Source of the DNA: Bacteroidales bacterium
GTDB lineage: Bacteria; Bacteroidota; Bacteroidia; Bacteroidales; UBA932
Reading direction: 5' to 3'
Assembly: GCA_017415715.1 (NCBI GenBank)
Contig: JAFQFD010000017.1
Span: forward strand, 1 to 52,367
Length of the DNA stretch: 52,367 nucleotides
Every line of letters begins with the position of its first letter. The first letter of the stretch is position 1. Of this stretch, positions 36,421 to 44,166 are shown piece after piece. Below the pieces are notes generated by a model. It saw nothing but the letters and a program-made list of their open reading frames with translations, did no database searches and was not told the DNA's origin. Made by a program: the position numbers and the translations under genes.

Positions 36421-36588
36421 TTATCCGTTCTGCCTATAACATTCCTCGGATAATTCCGGCGGAATTTCCGTCATCCTGTGCCTGTTCTTCAGCAGGTAAA
36501 TCCATTTGTCGAACGCGGTATCCAACTCCGAGATGCGCTTCTTGAAGCGACCCGGTTCAAGGAAGACAAACCTGATGGCATCAGTCAT
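36421..36588 (-). pseudogene. 3' fragment of an Rpn-family PD-(D/E)XK nuclease/transposase gene
   Basis: A minus-strand frame of 55 codons to a TAA reads MTDAIRFVFLEPGRFKKRIS, then ELDTAFDKWIYLLKN and MTEIPPELSEE. The pattern of a hydrophobic FVFLE, a basic stretch, and DKWIYLLKN matches the C-terminal part of the Rpn / PD-(D/E)XK nuclease family transposases common in Bacteroidota. The nuclease N-terminal part is absent: a stop codon lies five codons upstream, and the next sequence is the 72-bp repeat array. It is therefore a remnant. Confidence 0.6.
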
Positions 36589-36664
36589 CTGCTCTTTATA
36601 TTTTTAGGGATTCCGGTTATGCATGAAGCACCTTTGAGGCAGCTGTCGCGTTGCTCGCTCAATT

Positions 36665-36920
36665 CAGCGAAGCGCATATCAAGACTCCGGCATAGGCTTC
36701 GCTGCCAGTTGTGCATGGTTTTCGGCAGTTTTTCTCCAGCGAAGCGCATCTCATGGCCCTGGCGTCCGCTTCGCTGCAGCTTAAGCCGGTTTTTGGGCTG
36801 TTTTTCTGCAGCGAAGCCCACCTTACGCCTCTGTGATAGGCTTCGCTGTGGATTTCACTTGGTTTTCGGTCATTTCTAAGCAGCGAGGCCCACCATGAGG
36901 TGCTGAGATCCGCTTCGCTG
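36665..36920. repeat. Tandem array, four units at exact 72-bp period, each carrying a hairpin
   Basis: CAGCGAAGC starts at 36665, 36737 and 36809, with CAGCGAGGC at 36881, exactly 72 bp apart. Each unit has the matching GCTTCGCTG about 31 bases on (36696, 36768, 36840, 36912), giving a 9-bp stem with a variable loop, then a GGTTTT/TTTCT-rich spacer. Because 72 is divisible by three, several frames stay open across it and mimic 24-residue protein repeats. I regard it as non-coding. Confidence 0.8.
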
Positions 36921-36927
36921 CCGGAAG

Positions 36928-37137
36928 ATGGAGAAGGCAGAGGGCGGAGAGGACAGGGAAGACAGAGAGGACAGGGAGGGGCTGGCGACGCTTCGGTGTA
37001 CAGATAAACCGTTCAGTGGAAAACTCGTGCTTCGCATGAGTTCGGAACTTCATGGGCGTATAGCTATAGCAGCGGCGTCTAAAGGTGCTACTATAAATGA
37101 TTTTATCAATAGGGCGCTTATGTCTGTGTTGTCATAG
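36928..37137 (+). CDS. Orphan ribbon-helix-helix protein, HicB C-terminal-like
   Basis: A frame of 69 residues. The last 40 (FSGKLVLRMSSELHGRIAIA, then AASKGATINDFINRALMSVL) match the HicB-type ribbon-helix-helix domain that binds operators in HicAB toxin-antitoxin systems. The first 26 residues are a low-complexity acidic/basic stretch from a purine-rich repeat (GAGGACAGGGA), not a HicB RNase-H-like domain. No hicA is nearby. It may be a remnant or a small free DNA-binding protein, placed just before the susC2 promoter. Confidence 0.45.
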   Translation: MEKAEGGEDREDREDREGLATLRCTDKPFSGKLVLRMSSELHGRIAIAAASKGATINDFINRALMSVLS

Positions 37138-37171
37138 GAATTGACCTGTATTGTCCGGTTTGGTCTGAGGA

Positions 37172-37200
37172 TTGTTTAGGTAAGTTCGCTTGTAATTTTG
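37172..37200 (+). promoter_or_regulatory. Promoter of susC2-susD2
   Basis: TTG (37172-37174), an 18-base spacer and TAATTTTG (37193-37200), a full TAnnTTTG match. The ATG at 37222 follows 21 bases later, while a TTG start at 37198 would lie in the promoter box. Confidence 0.6.
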
Positions 37201-37220
37201 AATTATTATAAACGAACTTA
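37181..37220. promoter_or_regulatory. Inverted repeat spanning the susC2 promoter, candidate operator
   Basis: TAAGTTCG (37181-37188) and CGAACTTA (37213-37220) are inverted 8-bp arms on either side of the -7 box, separated by 24 bases. A dimeric repressor could bind here. It is unlike the 21-bp direct repeats of the other starch operons. Confidence 0.4.
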
Positions 37221-37221
37221 T

Positions 37222-40200
37222 ATGGACAGGGTTAGAAATATGGTAGTGTCGCTGGTCTTTCTTCTGGCTGGCGGCGCTTTGTCGTTCGCACAGGGCGGGT
37301 ACCAGGCGGGCGGCACGGTGGTGGACAGCTTCGGGCCGGTCATCGGCGCGGCTGTAGTGGAGCAGGGGACTTCAAATGGTACTTCTACGGGGCTGGACGG
37401 CAGTTTTTCGCTCACGGTGTCGAGTCCGGATTCTCCGGTGGAGATCAGCTGTGTAGGATATGTCACGCAGACTTTTCAGGCGTCGCAGATCCCCGCGACA
37501 GTGACGCTGAAGGAGGATTCGGAATATCTTGACGAGGTGGTCGTGGTCGGATATGGAACGGTGAAGAAGGACGACCTCACAGGGTCCGTATCAGCTATAA
37601 AGGCTGAGGACCTCAATCGTGGAGCTGTCGTGAACACGCAGGATATGCTCAAGGGAAAGGTGCCTGGTCTGCTGGTCACTCCGGGCGACGGCGGCCCGGG
37701 CTCCGGCTCGCGCATCCGCATCCGCGGTGCGGCTTCGCTGAACGCCTCGAACGATCCGCTGATCGTGATCGACGGCGTTCCGATAGCGCAGGGAGCGGGC
37801 GGTGCGATGTCCAATCCGCTTGACCTGCTGAATCCGAATGACATTGAGTCATTCTCCGTGCTGAAGGACGCCTCTGCTGCAGCGATATATGGCTCCAGGG
37901 CGTCAAACGGTGTGATCCTGATCACCACCAAGAAGGGAAGGGGGTCGGCTCCGAAGGTGTCGTACAACGGCTCGTTCAGCGTGCAGACCATATCCGGGAA
38001 AGTGCCGGTCATGTCGGCATCTGAACTGAAGGAATTCTATTCGAAAGTATATCCTGAAGGCACTGCGACAGGGGACCGGATCAAGGAACTGACCGGTACG
38101 TCGTCAACTGACTGGCAGGACCTTGTGTTCAGGACTGCCTTTGCCACTGACCACAATGTGAGCGTCTATGGAAATGTGAAGGACAGGATGCCGTATCGTG
38201 CTTCGGCTGCATATCTCGGCCAGCAGGGCACCCTGCGAGGTTCGCGATATGACAGGGGGACCGCTGACCTGACTCTTTCTCCGAACTTCCTGGACAAGCA
38301 TCTGTCTTTTGACCTTAATGCCAAAGGAGTATATTCATACCAGGACTATGCTGACGGCGGAACCGTCGGCAAAGCCGCATTCTTCAATCCGACTCAGGAC
38401 CCATACTGGAGGAATCCCGACGGGTCTATAGACTACACTACTACAAACGGATACTGGAACTATGGAAACGGCCGTGGCAACCTCTTCTCGCCGAATGTCC
38501 TGGTCGGCCCGAGCCCGCTCTCTCAGCTGTATGACAGCCTGAGCGACGCCCGCTCGGCCAGATTCATAGGCCGTGCGGCGGTGGACTATAAGGTCCATGG
38601 CTTCGAAGCCTTGCGCTTCAATGTGAGCGCGGGTCTTGACATAACCGCGACGAATTCCTTCAACGGAGTAGTGCCGGGATCGTTCCAGGCATATACGGAT
38701 ACGGTAAATCTCGGCGTCGGAAGATATACCAAAGGGTATAACCTCAGTCGCAGCCAGCTCTTTGAGGCATATGCCAACTACAATGATACATGGGGCATTC
38801 ACAGCCTCGACATCCTTGCCGGCTATTCTTGGCAGAACAACTACTGGGCAAGCCGCAGCATAACATATCTCAATGAAACAGACAAGGTGGACCTGAATCC
38901 GGGCGAAACCGTGGATTCTCGCTACCTGTGGTATAGGAATGAGAACTTTCTGGTGTCGTTCTACGGGCGCGTCAACTATTCGATTGATTCCCGCTATGTT
39001 TTCACTGTCACCGTCCGCGGCGACGGCTCCAGCAAGTTCGCAAAGGCGTACAGATGGGGCTTCTTCCCATCTGGAGCCTTTGCTTGGAACATAGCGCAGG
39101 AGCCGTTCCTGAAGGGAGTGAAGGAGGTCTCTACACTGAAACTCAGACTCTCTGTCGGCCAGACAGGCCAGCAGGACGGCATCGGCGACTATGTGCATAT
39201 GGCCCGCTATACGATGTCCAACAATCCGTCGTATACATACAACATGGGCAACGGAAACTTCATGAACATGCTGACTCCGCAGGCCTATGACCCGACGATC
39301 AGATGGGAGACCACCACGACATACAATGTGGGCCTTGACTATGGATTCTTCGACGACAGACTGAGCGGAAGCATCGATGCATACATGCGTGACACCAAGG
39401 ACCTGCTCAACTCAGTCCAGGTGCCTATGGGCTCGAACTTCGGCAACAGACTGATGACCAACATCGGCTCCATCCGCAACAAGGGACTCGAGTTCTCCAT
39501 CACCGGAATACCTGTCCAGACCGCCTTCTGGAGCGTGCAGGTTGGCGTTAACGGAACATTCCAGGACACGGAGTTCACCAGACTTAATGTCACGGAAGAT
39601 GACAACTATTATATAGAGACAGGAAACATCTCAAAGGGCACCGGAGGCTACCTGTGCCGCCAGATGGTGGGCTATGCCCCATATACATACTATACATATA
39701 AGCAGAAGTACGATGCGGCAGGGAAGCCTATACAGAACGAATTCGTGGACCTTGACGGAGACGGACAGATCACTGAAGGTGACCGATATATGACAGGAAA
39801 GAGCGCCTCTCCGAAGTTCTTCTACGGCATGAATCTCAAGGTGACATACAAGGACTGGGACTTCGGCCTGAACGGCCATGGGGCCGCAGGTACATGGGTG
39901 TTCAACGACTTCGCCTCAGCCAACTCGACAGCCAGTCTGGACCTCAATTCCGGGGCGCTTCCTAACCAGGCAAAGCTGGTTAAGAAGACCGGATTCACGG
40001 CCCCGAACAGTGGCCGCCAGTGGTACTCTGACTACTTCCTGGAGAATGCCTCGTTCTTCCGTCTGGACGACATAAGCCTCGGCTATACATTCCGCGGCAT
40101 AGGCCGCTGGGAGTCGGATGTCCGCCTCGCCCTCGGCATGCAGAATGTCTTCATCCTTACGGGATACAGCGGAATGGACCCGGAAGTCATCTCCGAGACC

Positions 40201-40266
40201 GGCATAGACAACACGGTCTGGCCCCGTCCACGAACATACTCACTTCGCTTGAATGTGGCATTTTGA
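37222..40266 (+). CDS. susC: SusC-family TonB-dependent outer-membrane transporter (second copy)
   Basis: A 1014-residue paralogue of the protein at 26444, with the same order: signal peptide ending SFAQGG, regulatory-like domain, DEVVVVGYG motif, plug (IRIRGAASLNASNDPLIVID) and barrel ending RLNVAF. Long blocks are identical to copy 1 at the protein level, yet codons differ (more CTG, GGC, CCG and AGG), so it lacks the extreme bias of copy 1 and is probably expressed less. The ATG at 37222 is used in place of a TTG at 37198. It may prefer a different starch fragment. Confidence 0.95.
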   Translation: MDRVRNMVVSLVFLLAGGALSFAQGGYQAGGTVVDSFGPVIGAAVVEQGTSNGTSTGLDGSFSLTVSSPDSPVEISCVGYVTQTFQASQIPATVTLKEDSEYLDEVVVVGYGTVKKDDLTGSVSAIKAEDLNRGAVVNTQDMLKGKVPGLLVTPGDGGPGSGSRIRIRGAASLNASNDPLIVIDGVPIAQGAGGAMSNPLDLLNPNDIESFSVLKDASAAAIYGSRASNGVILITTKKGRGSAPKVSYNGSFSVQTISGKVPVMSASELKEFYSKVYPEGTATGDRIKELTGTSSTDWQDLVFRTAFATDHNVSVYGNVKDRMPYRASAAYLGQQGTLRGSRYDRGTADLTLSPNFLDKHLSFDLNAKGVYSYQDYADGGTVGKAAFFNPTQDPYWRNPDGSIDYTTTNGYWNYGNGRGNLFSPNVLVGPSPLSQLYDSLSDARSARFIGRAAVDYKVHGFEALRFNVSAGLDITATNSFNGVVPGSFQAYTDTVNLGVGRYTKGYNLSRSQLFEAYANYNDTWGIHSLDILAGYSWQNNYWASRSITYLNETDKVDLNPGETVDSRYLWYRNENFLVSFYGRVNYSIDSRYVFTVTVRGDGSSKFAKAYRWGFFPSGAFAWNIAQEPFLKGVKEVSTLKLRLSVGQTGQQDGIGDYVHMARYTMSNNPSYTYNMGNGNFMNMLTPQAYDPTIRWETTTTYNVGLDYGFFDDRLSGSIDAYMRDTKDLLNSVQVPMGSNFGNRLMTNIGSIRNKGLEFSITGIPVQTAFWSVQVGVNGTFQDTEFTRLNVTEDDNYYIETGNISKGTGGYLCRQMVGYAPYTYYTYKQKYDAAGKPIQNEFVDLDGDGQITEGDRYMTGKSASPKFFYGMNLKVTYKDWDFGLNGHGAAGTWVFNDFASANSTASLDLNSGALPNQAKLVKKTGFTAPNSGRQWYSDYFLENASFFRLDDISLGYTFRGIGRWESDVRLALGMQNVFILTGYSGMDPEVISETGIDNTVWPRPRTYSLRLNVAF

Positions 40267-40295
40267 CGTCATTCCCGGCTTGACCGGGAATCTAA
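40267..40295 (+). repeat. Intercistronic hairpin (GTCATTCCCGG type) between susC2 and susD2
   Basis: ATTCCCGG (40271-40278) and CCGGGAAT (40284-40291) form an 8-bp stem with a 5-base loop in the 42-base gap. It belongs to the dispersed GTCATTCCCG-type repeats of Bacteroidota. No T tract follows, so read-through into susD2 is expected. Confidence 0.5.
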
Positions 40296-40308
40296 ACACA
40301 TAAGAATT

Positions 40309-41934
40309 ATGAAAAAGATAATATACATACTCACGGCCCTCGCCCTCGCCGCCTGCGTAAAAGACCTCGACACCCTTCCGCTCAACAAGACGGAACCCGT
40401 CGCCGAGTATGTCTACGGCACCTCTGACGAGGCCTACCTGGCCGGTCTCACGAAGCTGTACTTCCAGTTCGCTTCCAACGACCTGACGGACCTGCAGCCT
40501 ATGGACGGCGGAGCCTCTGAGCTTATCCGCGCTTTCTGGTCGGTGCAGGAAACCACCACCGACGAAGCCAAATGCTCATGGGAGAACGACGCATGGGTCC
40601 GTGCACTGAATACAAATACATGGACTGATGTCCAGAACGACGCGGTCTATGCGGTATATGTCCGTACTCTTCAAGGCATTGCATTCGTTAACGAATACCT
40701 CCGTCAGACCGCCCCGGAGCGCCTTCGGGACAGGGGAGTATCGGCTGAACTCGCCGCGAAGATAGATGTCTACAGAGCAGAAGCCCGATTCATCAGGGCG
40801 TACCTCTACTGGATGGCTCTCGACTGCTTCGGCAATGTGCCTTTCACTACCGAAAATTCACCTTTCGGAGGAACATATTTCCCTCAGCAGGCAGACCGCA
40901 CAAAGATCTATGAATACTGCGTCAGCGAACTCCAGGACCTGATTTCGCCTGCATCAGCTCTCATGCCTCCGCGTGCTCTCTATCCACGTGCCGACAAGGG
41001 CTCGGCGGCAGGCCTCCTCGCCCGCCTGTACCTCAATTCCGAGGTCTACACAGGCACTCCGAGATGGTCCGAAGCCAAGGCTCTCTGCGAGGACATCTTC
41101 GCTATGGGATACTCCCTCTGTCCGTCCTATGCGGACTTGTTCCGCGGTGACAACGGAAGCAATCCGGACGCCCTCGGCGAGTTTCTCTGGGTCATAGACT
41201 ATGATGCCGGAAACACAGAATCATATGGTGGCACATCGTATATCCTCAGCGCCTCGCTGGCTTCAACCGACATCACGGACGAGTCCCGTCCGAACGGCCA
41301 GCGTAACGGCTGGGCCGGGCTCCGCGTCCCATACGAATTCGTCTCACAATATTACGGGGTGTCCGGACAGAACTATGAGACTGGCGAATATGAGGCAGCC
41401 GACCGCAGGGGAGAAATCTTCTACATAAAGGGCAGAAAAGAGTCGATGGACGGTGCTCTGTATGATTTCATGAGCGGCTGGTCATGCCTGAAATTCAATA
41501 ACATACCGCATGACCAGACCAACCAGTCATACCTTCCGGTGTCGATCCTGAAAAGCTTCTCCGATGTGGACTTCCCGATGATCAGACTGGCTGAGATTTA
41601 TCTGATCTACGCCGAGGCCTGCATGAACCTCGGACAGCCCGGTCAGGCTCTTCCATATCTCCAGCAGCTCTCTGCCCGCGCCGGCGTCTCAGCGCCGACG
41701 GAAATCACTCCGGATTTCCTCGCCGCCGAGCGCGCCCGCGAGCTCCTCTGGGAGGCCCACCGCCGCACCGACCTCATCCGCTACGGCCTCTACGACACGC
41801 CGGCCTACCTCTGGCCGTACAAAGGCGGAGACACCTTCGCCGGCCAGCCTTTCCCGGCCTACAAGCGCCTCTTCCCGATCCCTCCGACCGAGCTCGCCAC
41901 CAACCGCCAGCTCGTCCAGAACCCGGGCTACTGA
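40309..41934 (+). CDS. susD: SusD-family starch-binding outer-membrane lipoprotein (second copy)
   Basis: A 541-residue paralogue of the susD at 29536, with lipobox LAAC, then VKDLDTLPLNKTEPV. Shared blocks include YAVYVRTLQGI followed by FVNEYLRQT, YRAEARFIRAYLYWMALDCFG and RARELLWEAHRRTDLIRYG. It forms the lid of SusC2. GC-rich codons near the 3' end (many GCC, CTC and CGC) differ from copy 1. No SusE/F or enzyme gene follows directly; the operon appears to end here, before a palindromic repeat. Confidence 0.94.
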   Translation: MKKIIYILTALALAACVKDLDTLPLNKTEPVAEYVYGTSDEAYLAGLTKLYFQFASNDLTDLQPMDGGASELIRAFWSVQETTTDEAKCSWENDAWVRALNTNTWTDVQNDAVYAVYVRTLQGIAFVNEYLRQTAPERLRDRGVSAELAAKIDVYRAEARFIRAYLYWMALDCFGNVPFTTENSPFGGTYFPQQADRTKIYEYCVSELQDLISPASALMPPRALYPRADKGSAAGLLARLYLNSEVYTGTPRWSEAKALCEDIFAMGYSLCPSYADLFRGDNGSNPDALGEFLWVIDYDAGNTESYGGTSYILSASLASTDITDESRPNGQRNGWAGLRVPYEFVSQYYGVSGQNYETGEYEAADRRGEIFYIKGRKESMDGALYDFMSGWSCLKFNNIPHDQTNQSYLPVSILKSFSDVDFPMIRLAEIYLIYAEACMNLGQPGQALPYLQQLSARAGVSAPTEITPDFLAAERARELLWEAHRRTDLIRYGLYDTPAYLWPYKGGDTFAGQPFPAYKRLFPIPPTELATNRQLVQNPGY

Positions 41935-41977
41935 TACTGTGGCATCTAACTGGCTGAAAGTCAGTGAGATCCTATTA

Positions 41978-42007
41978 GGCGCGTGCTGCCATTTGGCGGC
42001 ACGCGCC
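41978..42007. repeat. Intergenic GC-rich palindrome, copy R4
   Basis: Arms GGCGCGTGCTGCC and GGCGGCACGCGCC (one mismatch) with a 4-base loop. The left flank (from 41939, GTGGCATCTAAC) nearly repeats that of copy R1 at 357, and the right flank TAAGTTGCTG resembles TAAGTTACTG beside copy R3. It probably ends the susC2-D2 transcript. Confidence 0.7.
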
Positions 42008-42058
42008 TGCCGGTAAGTTGCTGTGTGGCAGTATGTTGCGTGTCACGCCGTGTCTGTG

Positions 42059-42110
42059 CACTTTCGTCTATGAAATCCGACCATTCGTCATAATCTTTCG
42101 ACATTTCGGC
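42059..42110 (+). promoter_or_regulatory. Triple 21-bp-spaced direct repeat, candidate LytTR operator (site B)
   Basis: Half-sites CACTTTCGTC (42059), ACCATTCGTC (42080) and ACATTTCGGC (42101) start 21 bp apart. This matches site A at 24951 in order, spacing and 40 of 52 bases, including an uninterrupted 13-bp match CCGACCATTCGTC. It ends 77 bp before the pullulanase ATG. Both sites are followed by CTTATATAT. Confidence 0.65.
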
Positions 42111-42141
42111 TTATATATTAAAATATATAAGAAATTGTGCG

Positions 42142-42149
42142 TATATTCG
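42142..42149 (+). promoter_or_regulatory. Probable -7 box of the pullulanase operon
   Basis: TATATTCG is one base off TAnnTTTG and lies 38 bases before the ATG at 42188 and 31 bases after the last half-site of operator B. No good -33 TTTG is present, which would suit an activator-dependent promoter. Confidence 0.45.
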
Positions 42150-42187
42150 TAAGATGTGTTAAAAAGCACATGAGGATTTGCTAACAA

Positions 42188-44155
42188 ATGAATAGAAATT
42201 TTATGATATCAATGAAGAATTTTCTGATGGGAACTATGGCTGCGGCTTTGATGGTTGCATGTACTTCCGGCGGCTCGCTGGCGGTGCCTAAGGATACGCT
42301 CGAGGAGTGTGTATATCTTGGCGACAAGACAGAATTTTCAGTATGGGCTCCGGATGCAGAGGATGCTCAGTTGAGGCTTTATCATTCGGCTTCCGACGAG
42401 GTTGCATTTAAGACAGTGCCTATGAGGCTCGGTAAGGACGGCCTCTGGAAGGTGACTGTCAAGGAGGATGTGAAGGGCGCGCTCTACACATTCCAGGTGA
42501 AGAAGGACGGCAAGTGGCTTGAGGAGACTGCCGGCATCGCTGCAAAGGCAGTCGGTGTGAACGGCATGCGCGGCGCTGTCGTAGACTGGGACGAGACTGA
42601 TCCTGAAGGATGGGCGGAGGACAAGAGTCCTGAGATCAAGCCTTCGGACATCATCGTCTATGAGCTTCAGCACAGGGACTTCTCCATCCACCAGACTTCC
42701 GGCGTAAGTAACAAGGGCAAGTATCTCGCCCTCACCGAGGAGGGAACAAAGAACCCTGACGGCCTTGCAACAGGCATCGACCACCTCAAGGAGATCGGAG
42801 TTACATATGTCCAGCTCCTCCCTTCGACTGACTTCGCGACAATCGACGAGACCCGTCTCGAGGACAATCAGTACAATTGGGGATATGAGCCTCTCAACTA
42901 CAACGCTGTGGAGGGCTCTTTCTCGACAGACCCATACAACCCTGTAACCCGCATCAAGGAGTTCAAGCAGATGGTCCAGGCTCTCCACAAAGCAGGCTTC
43001 CGCGTGATTCTTGACGTGGTATACAACCATACTACAAACGCTGCGAACACAGGTTTCGAGCGTACGATGCCGGGCTATTTCTACAGAATGCGTGAGGACG
43101 GAACATTCTTCGACGGTTCAGGATGCGGCAACGAGACTGCATCGGAGCAGGCGATGTTCCGCAAGTATATGATCGAGTCTCTCGAGTGGTGGATGAAGGA
43201 GTATCATATCGACGGATTCCGCTTCGACCTCATGGCCATCCATGACATCGATACCATGAACGAGATCAGCGAGCGTCTTCACAAGATCGACCCTGCAGTT
43301 GTAATCTATGGCGAGGGATGGGCAGCGTCAGCTCCTGCATATCCGGCAGAAAAGATCGCACTCAAGGCCAACACATACATGATGGACAAGGTGGGAGCGT
43401 TCAGCGATAACATCCGTGACGCGGTGCGCGGCCCGCTCGGCTGCGAGAACGCCGGCTTCATGGACGGCGTTGCAGGCAACAAGGCCAACGTCGAGTTCGG
43501 TATCGTCGGCGGTATCGAGCATCCGCAGGTGACTGTGGAGGCATGGACCAGCAATCCTCTCCAGCATGTCAGCTATGCAAGCTGTCACGACGACCACTGC
43601 CTCCGCGACCGTCTCGAGGTTGCCACCAAGGCATCCGAGAAGGAGCGCCTGGCCATGGTCAAGCTCGCCCAGACAGCTGTGTATACATCACAGGGAATTC
43701 CATTCATCTTCAACGGTGAGGAACTTTACCGCCACAAGCAGGGCGTGAAGAACAGCTACAACAAGCCTGACTCCATCAACGCCATCGACTGGACATACAA
43801 GACTCAGTACAAGGACCTCGTGGACTATTATGCAGCTCTTGCTGCCATCCGCCACGCGCACCCTGGCTTCTGCCTCGGAGATGCAGCCCTCGTGCGTGAG
43901 AAACTCCAGTTCATCGAGGTTGACGACCCATGCGTGGTTGCATTCCGCATCAGCGGTCTCGAGGGCATCGACTCTGCCAAGTCTCTCACAGTCGTCCTCA
44001 ACGGCTCGAAGAAGAACGTGAAGGTGGAGATCCCTAAGGGCAACTACGTTGTGCTCGCACAGCTCGGAAAGGCTGATGCAGACGGCATCGGAGCATACTC
44101 AGGATCGCACTGTGCAGCCGGAGCAACCTCCGCGACAATCCTTGCAGAATACTAA
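42188..44155 (+). CDS. pulA: Type I pullulanase lipoprotein (GH13_14-like)
   Basis: A 655-residue debranching enzyme cleaving alpha-1,6 bonds. The lipobox ends at Cys25 (MVAC), with TSGGS after it, so no surface-export acidic signal. A CBM48-like domain (about 45-135) precedes the GH13 domain. The type I pullulanase signature appears as YNWGYEP (229-235). Catalytic residues are read as Asp347 (GFRFD), Glu376 (IYGEGW) and Asp468 (SCHDDH). It probably works on imported branched oligosaccharides in the periplasm. It is first gene of the operon to 51687; an ATG eight codons later is an alternative start. Confidence 0.92.
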   Translation: MNRNFMISMKNFLMGTMAAALMVACTSGGSLAVPKDTLEECVYLGDKTEFSVWAPDAEDAQLRLYHSASDEVAFKTVPMRLGKDGLWKVTVKEDVKGALYTFQVKKDGKWLEETAGIAAKAVGVNGMRGAVVDWDETDPEGWAEDKSPEIKPSDIIVYELQHRDFSIHQTSGVSNKGKYLALTEEGTKNPDGLATGIDHLKEIGVTYVQLLPSTDFATIDETRLEDNQYNWGYEPLNYNAVEGSFSTDPYNPVTRIKEFKQMVQALHKAGFRVILDVVYNHTTNAANTGFERTMPGYFYRMREDGTFFDGSGCGNETASEQAMFRKYMIESLEWWMKEYHIDGFRFDLMAIHDIDTMNEISERLHKIDPAVVIYGEGWAASAPAYPAEKIALKANTYMMDKVGAFSDNIRDAVRGPLGCENAGFMDGVAGNKANVEFGIVGGIEHPQVTVEAWTSNPLQHVSYASCHDDHCLRDRLEVATKASEKERLAMVKLAQTAVYTSQGIPFIFNGEELYRHKQGVKNSYNKPDSINAIDWTYKTQYKDLVDYYAALAAIRHAHPGFCLGDAALVREKLQFIEVDDPCVVAFRISGLEGIDSAKSLTVVLNGSKKNVKVEIPKGNYVVLAQLGKADADGIGAYSGSHCAAGATSATILAEY

Positions 44156-44166
44156 AAACACAAAAT

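Noticed and set aside
36478-36879. Plus-strand frame of 133 codons with 24-residue repeats (AKRIS...RLRC...VFG)
   Set aside because: It is the translation of a 72-bp DNA repeat. The opposite strand is also open with its own 24-residue repeat, and conservation follows the DNA stem rather than any one frame.
36665-36920. CRISPR-like array
   Set aside because: The units are related throughout, the palindromic arms are 31 bp apart inside each unit, spacers are not unique, and there are no cas genes.
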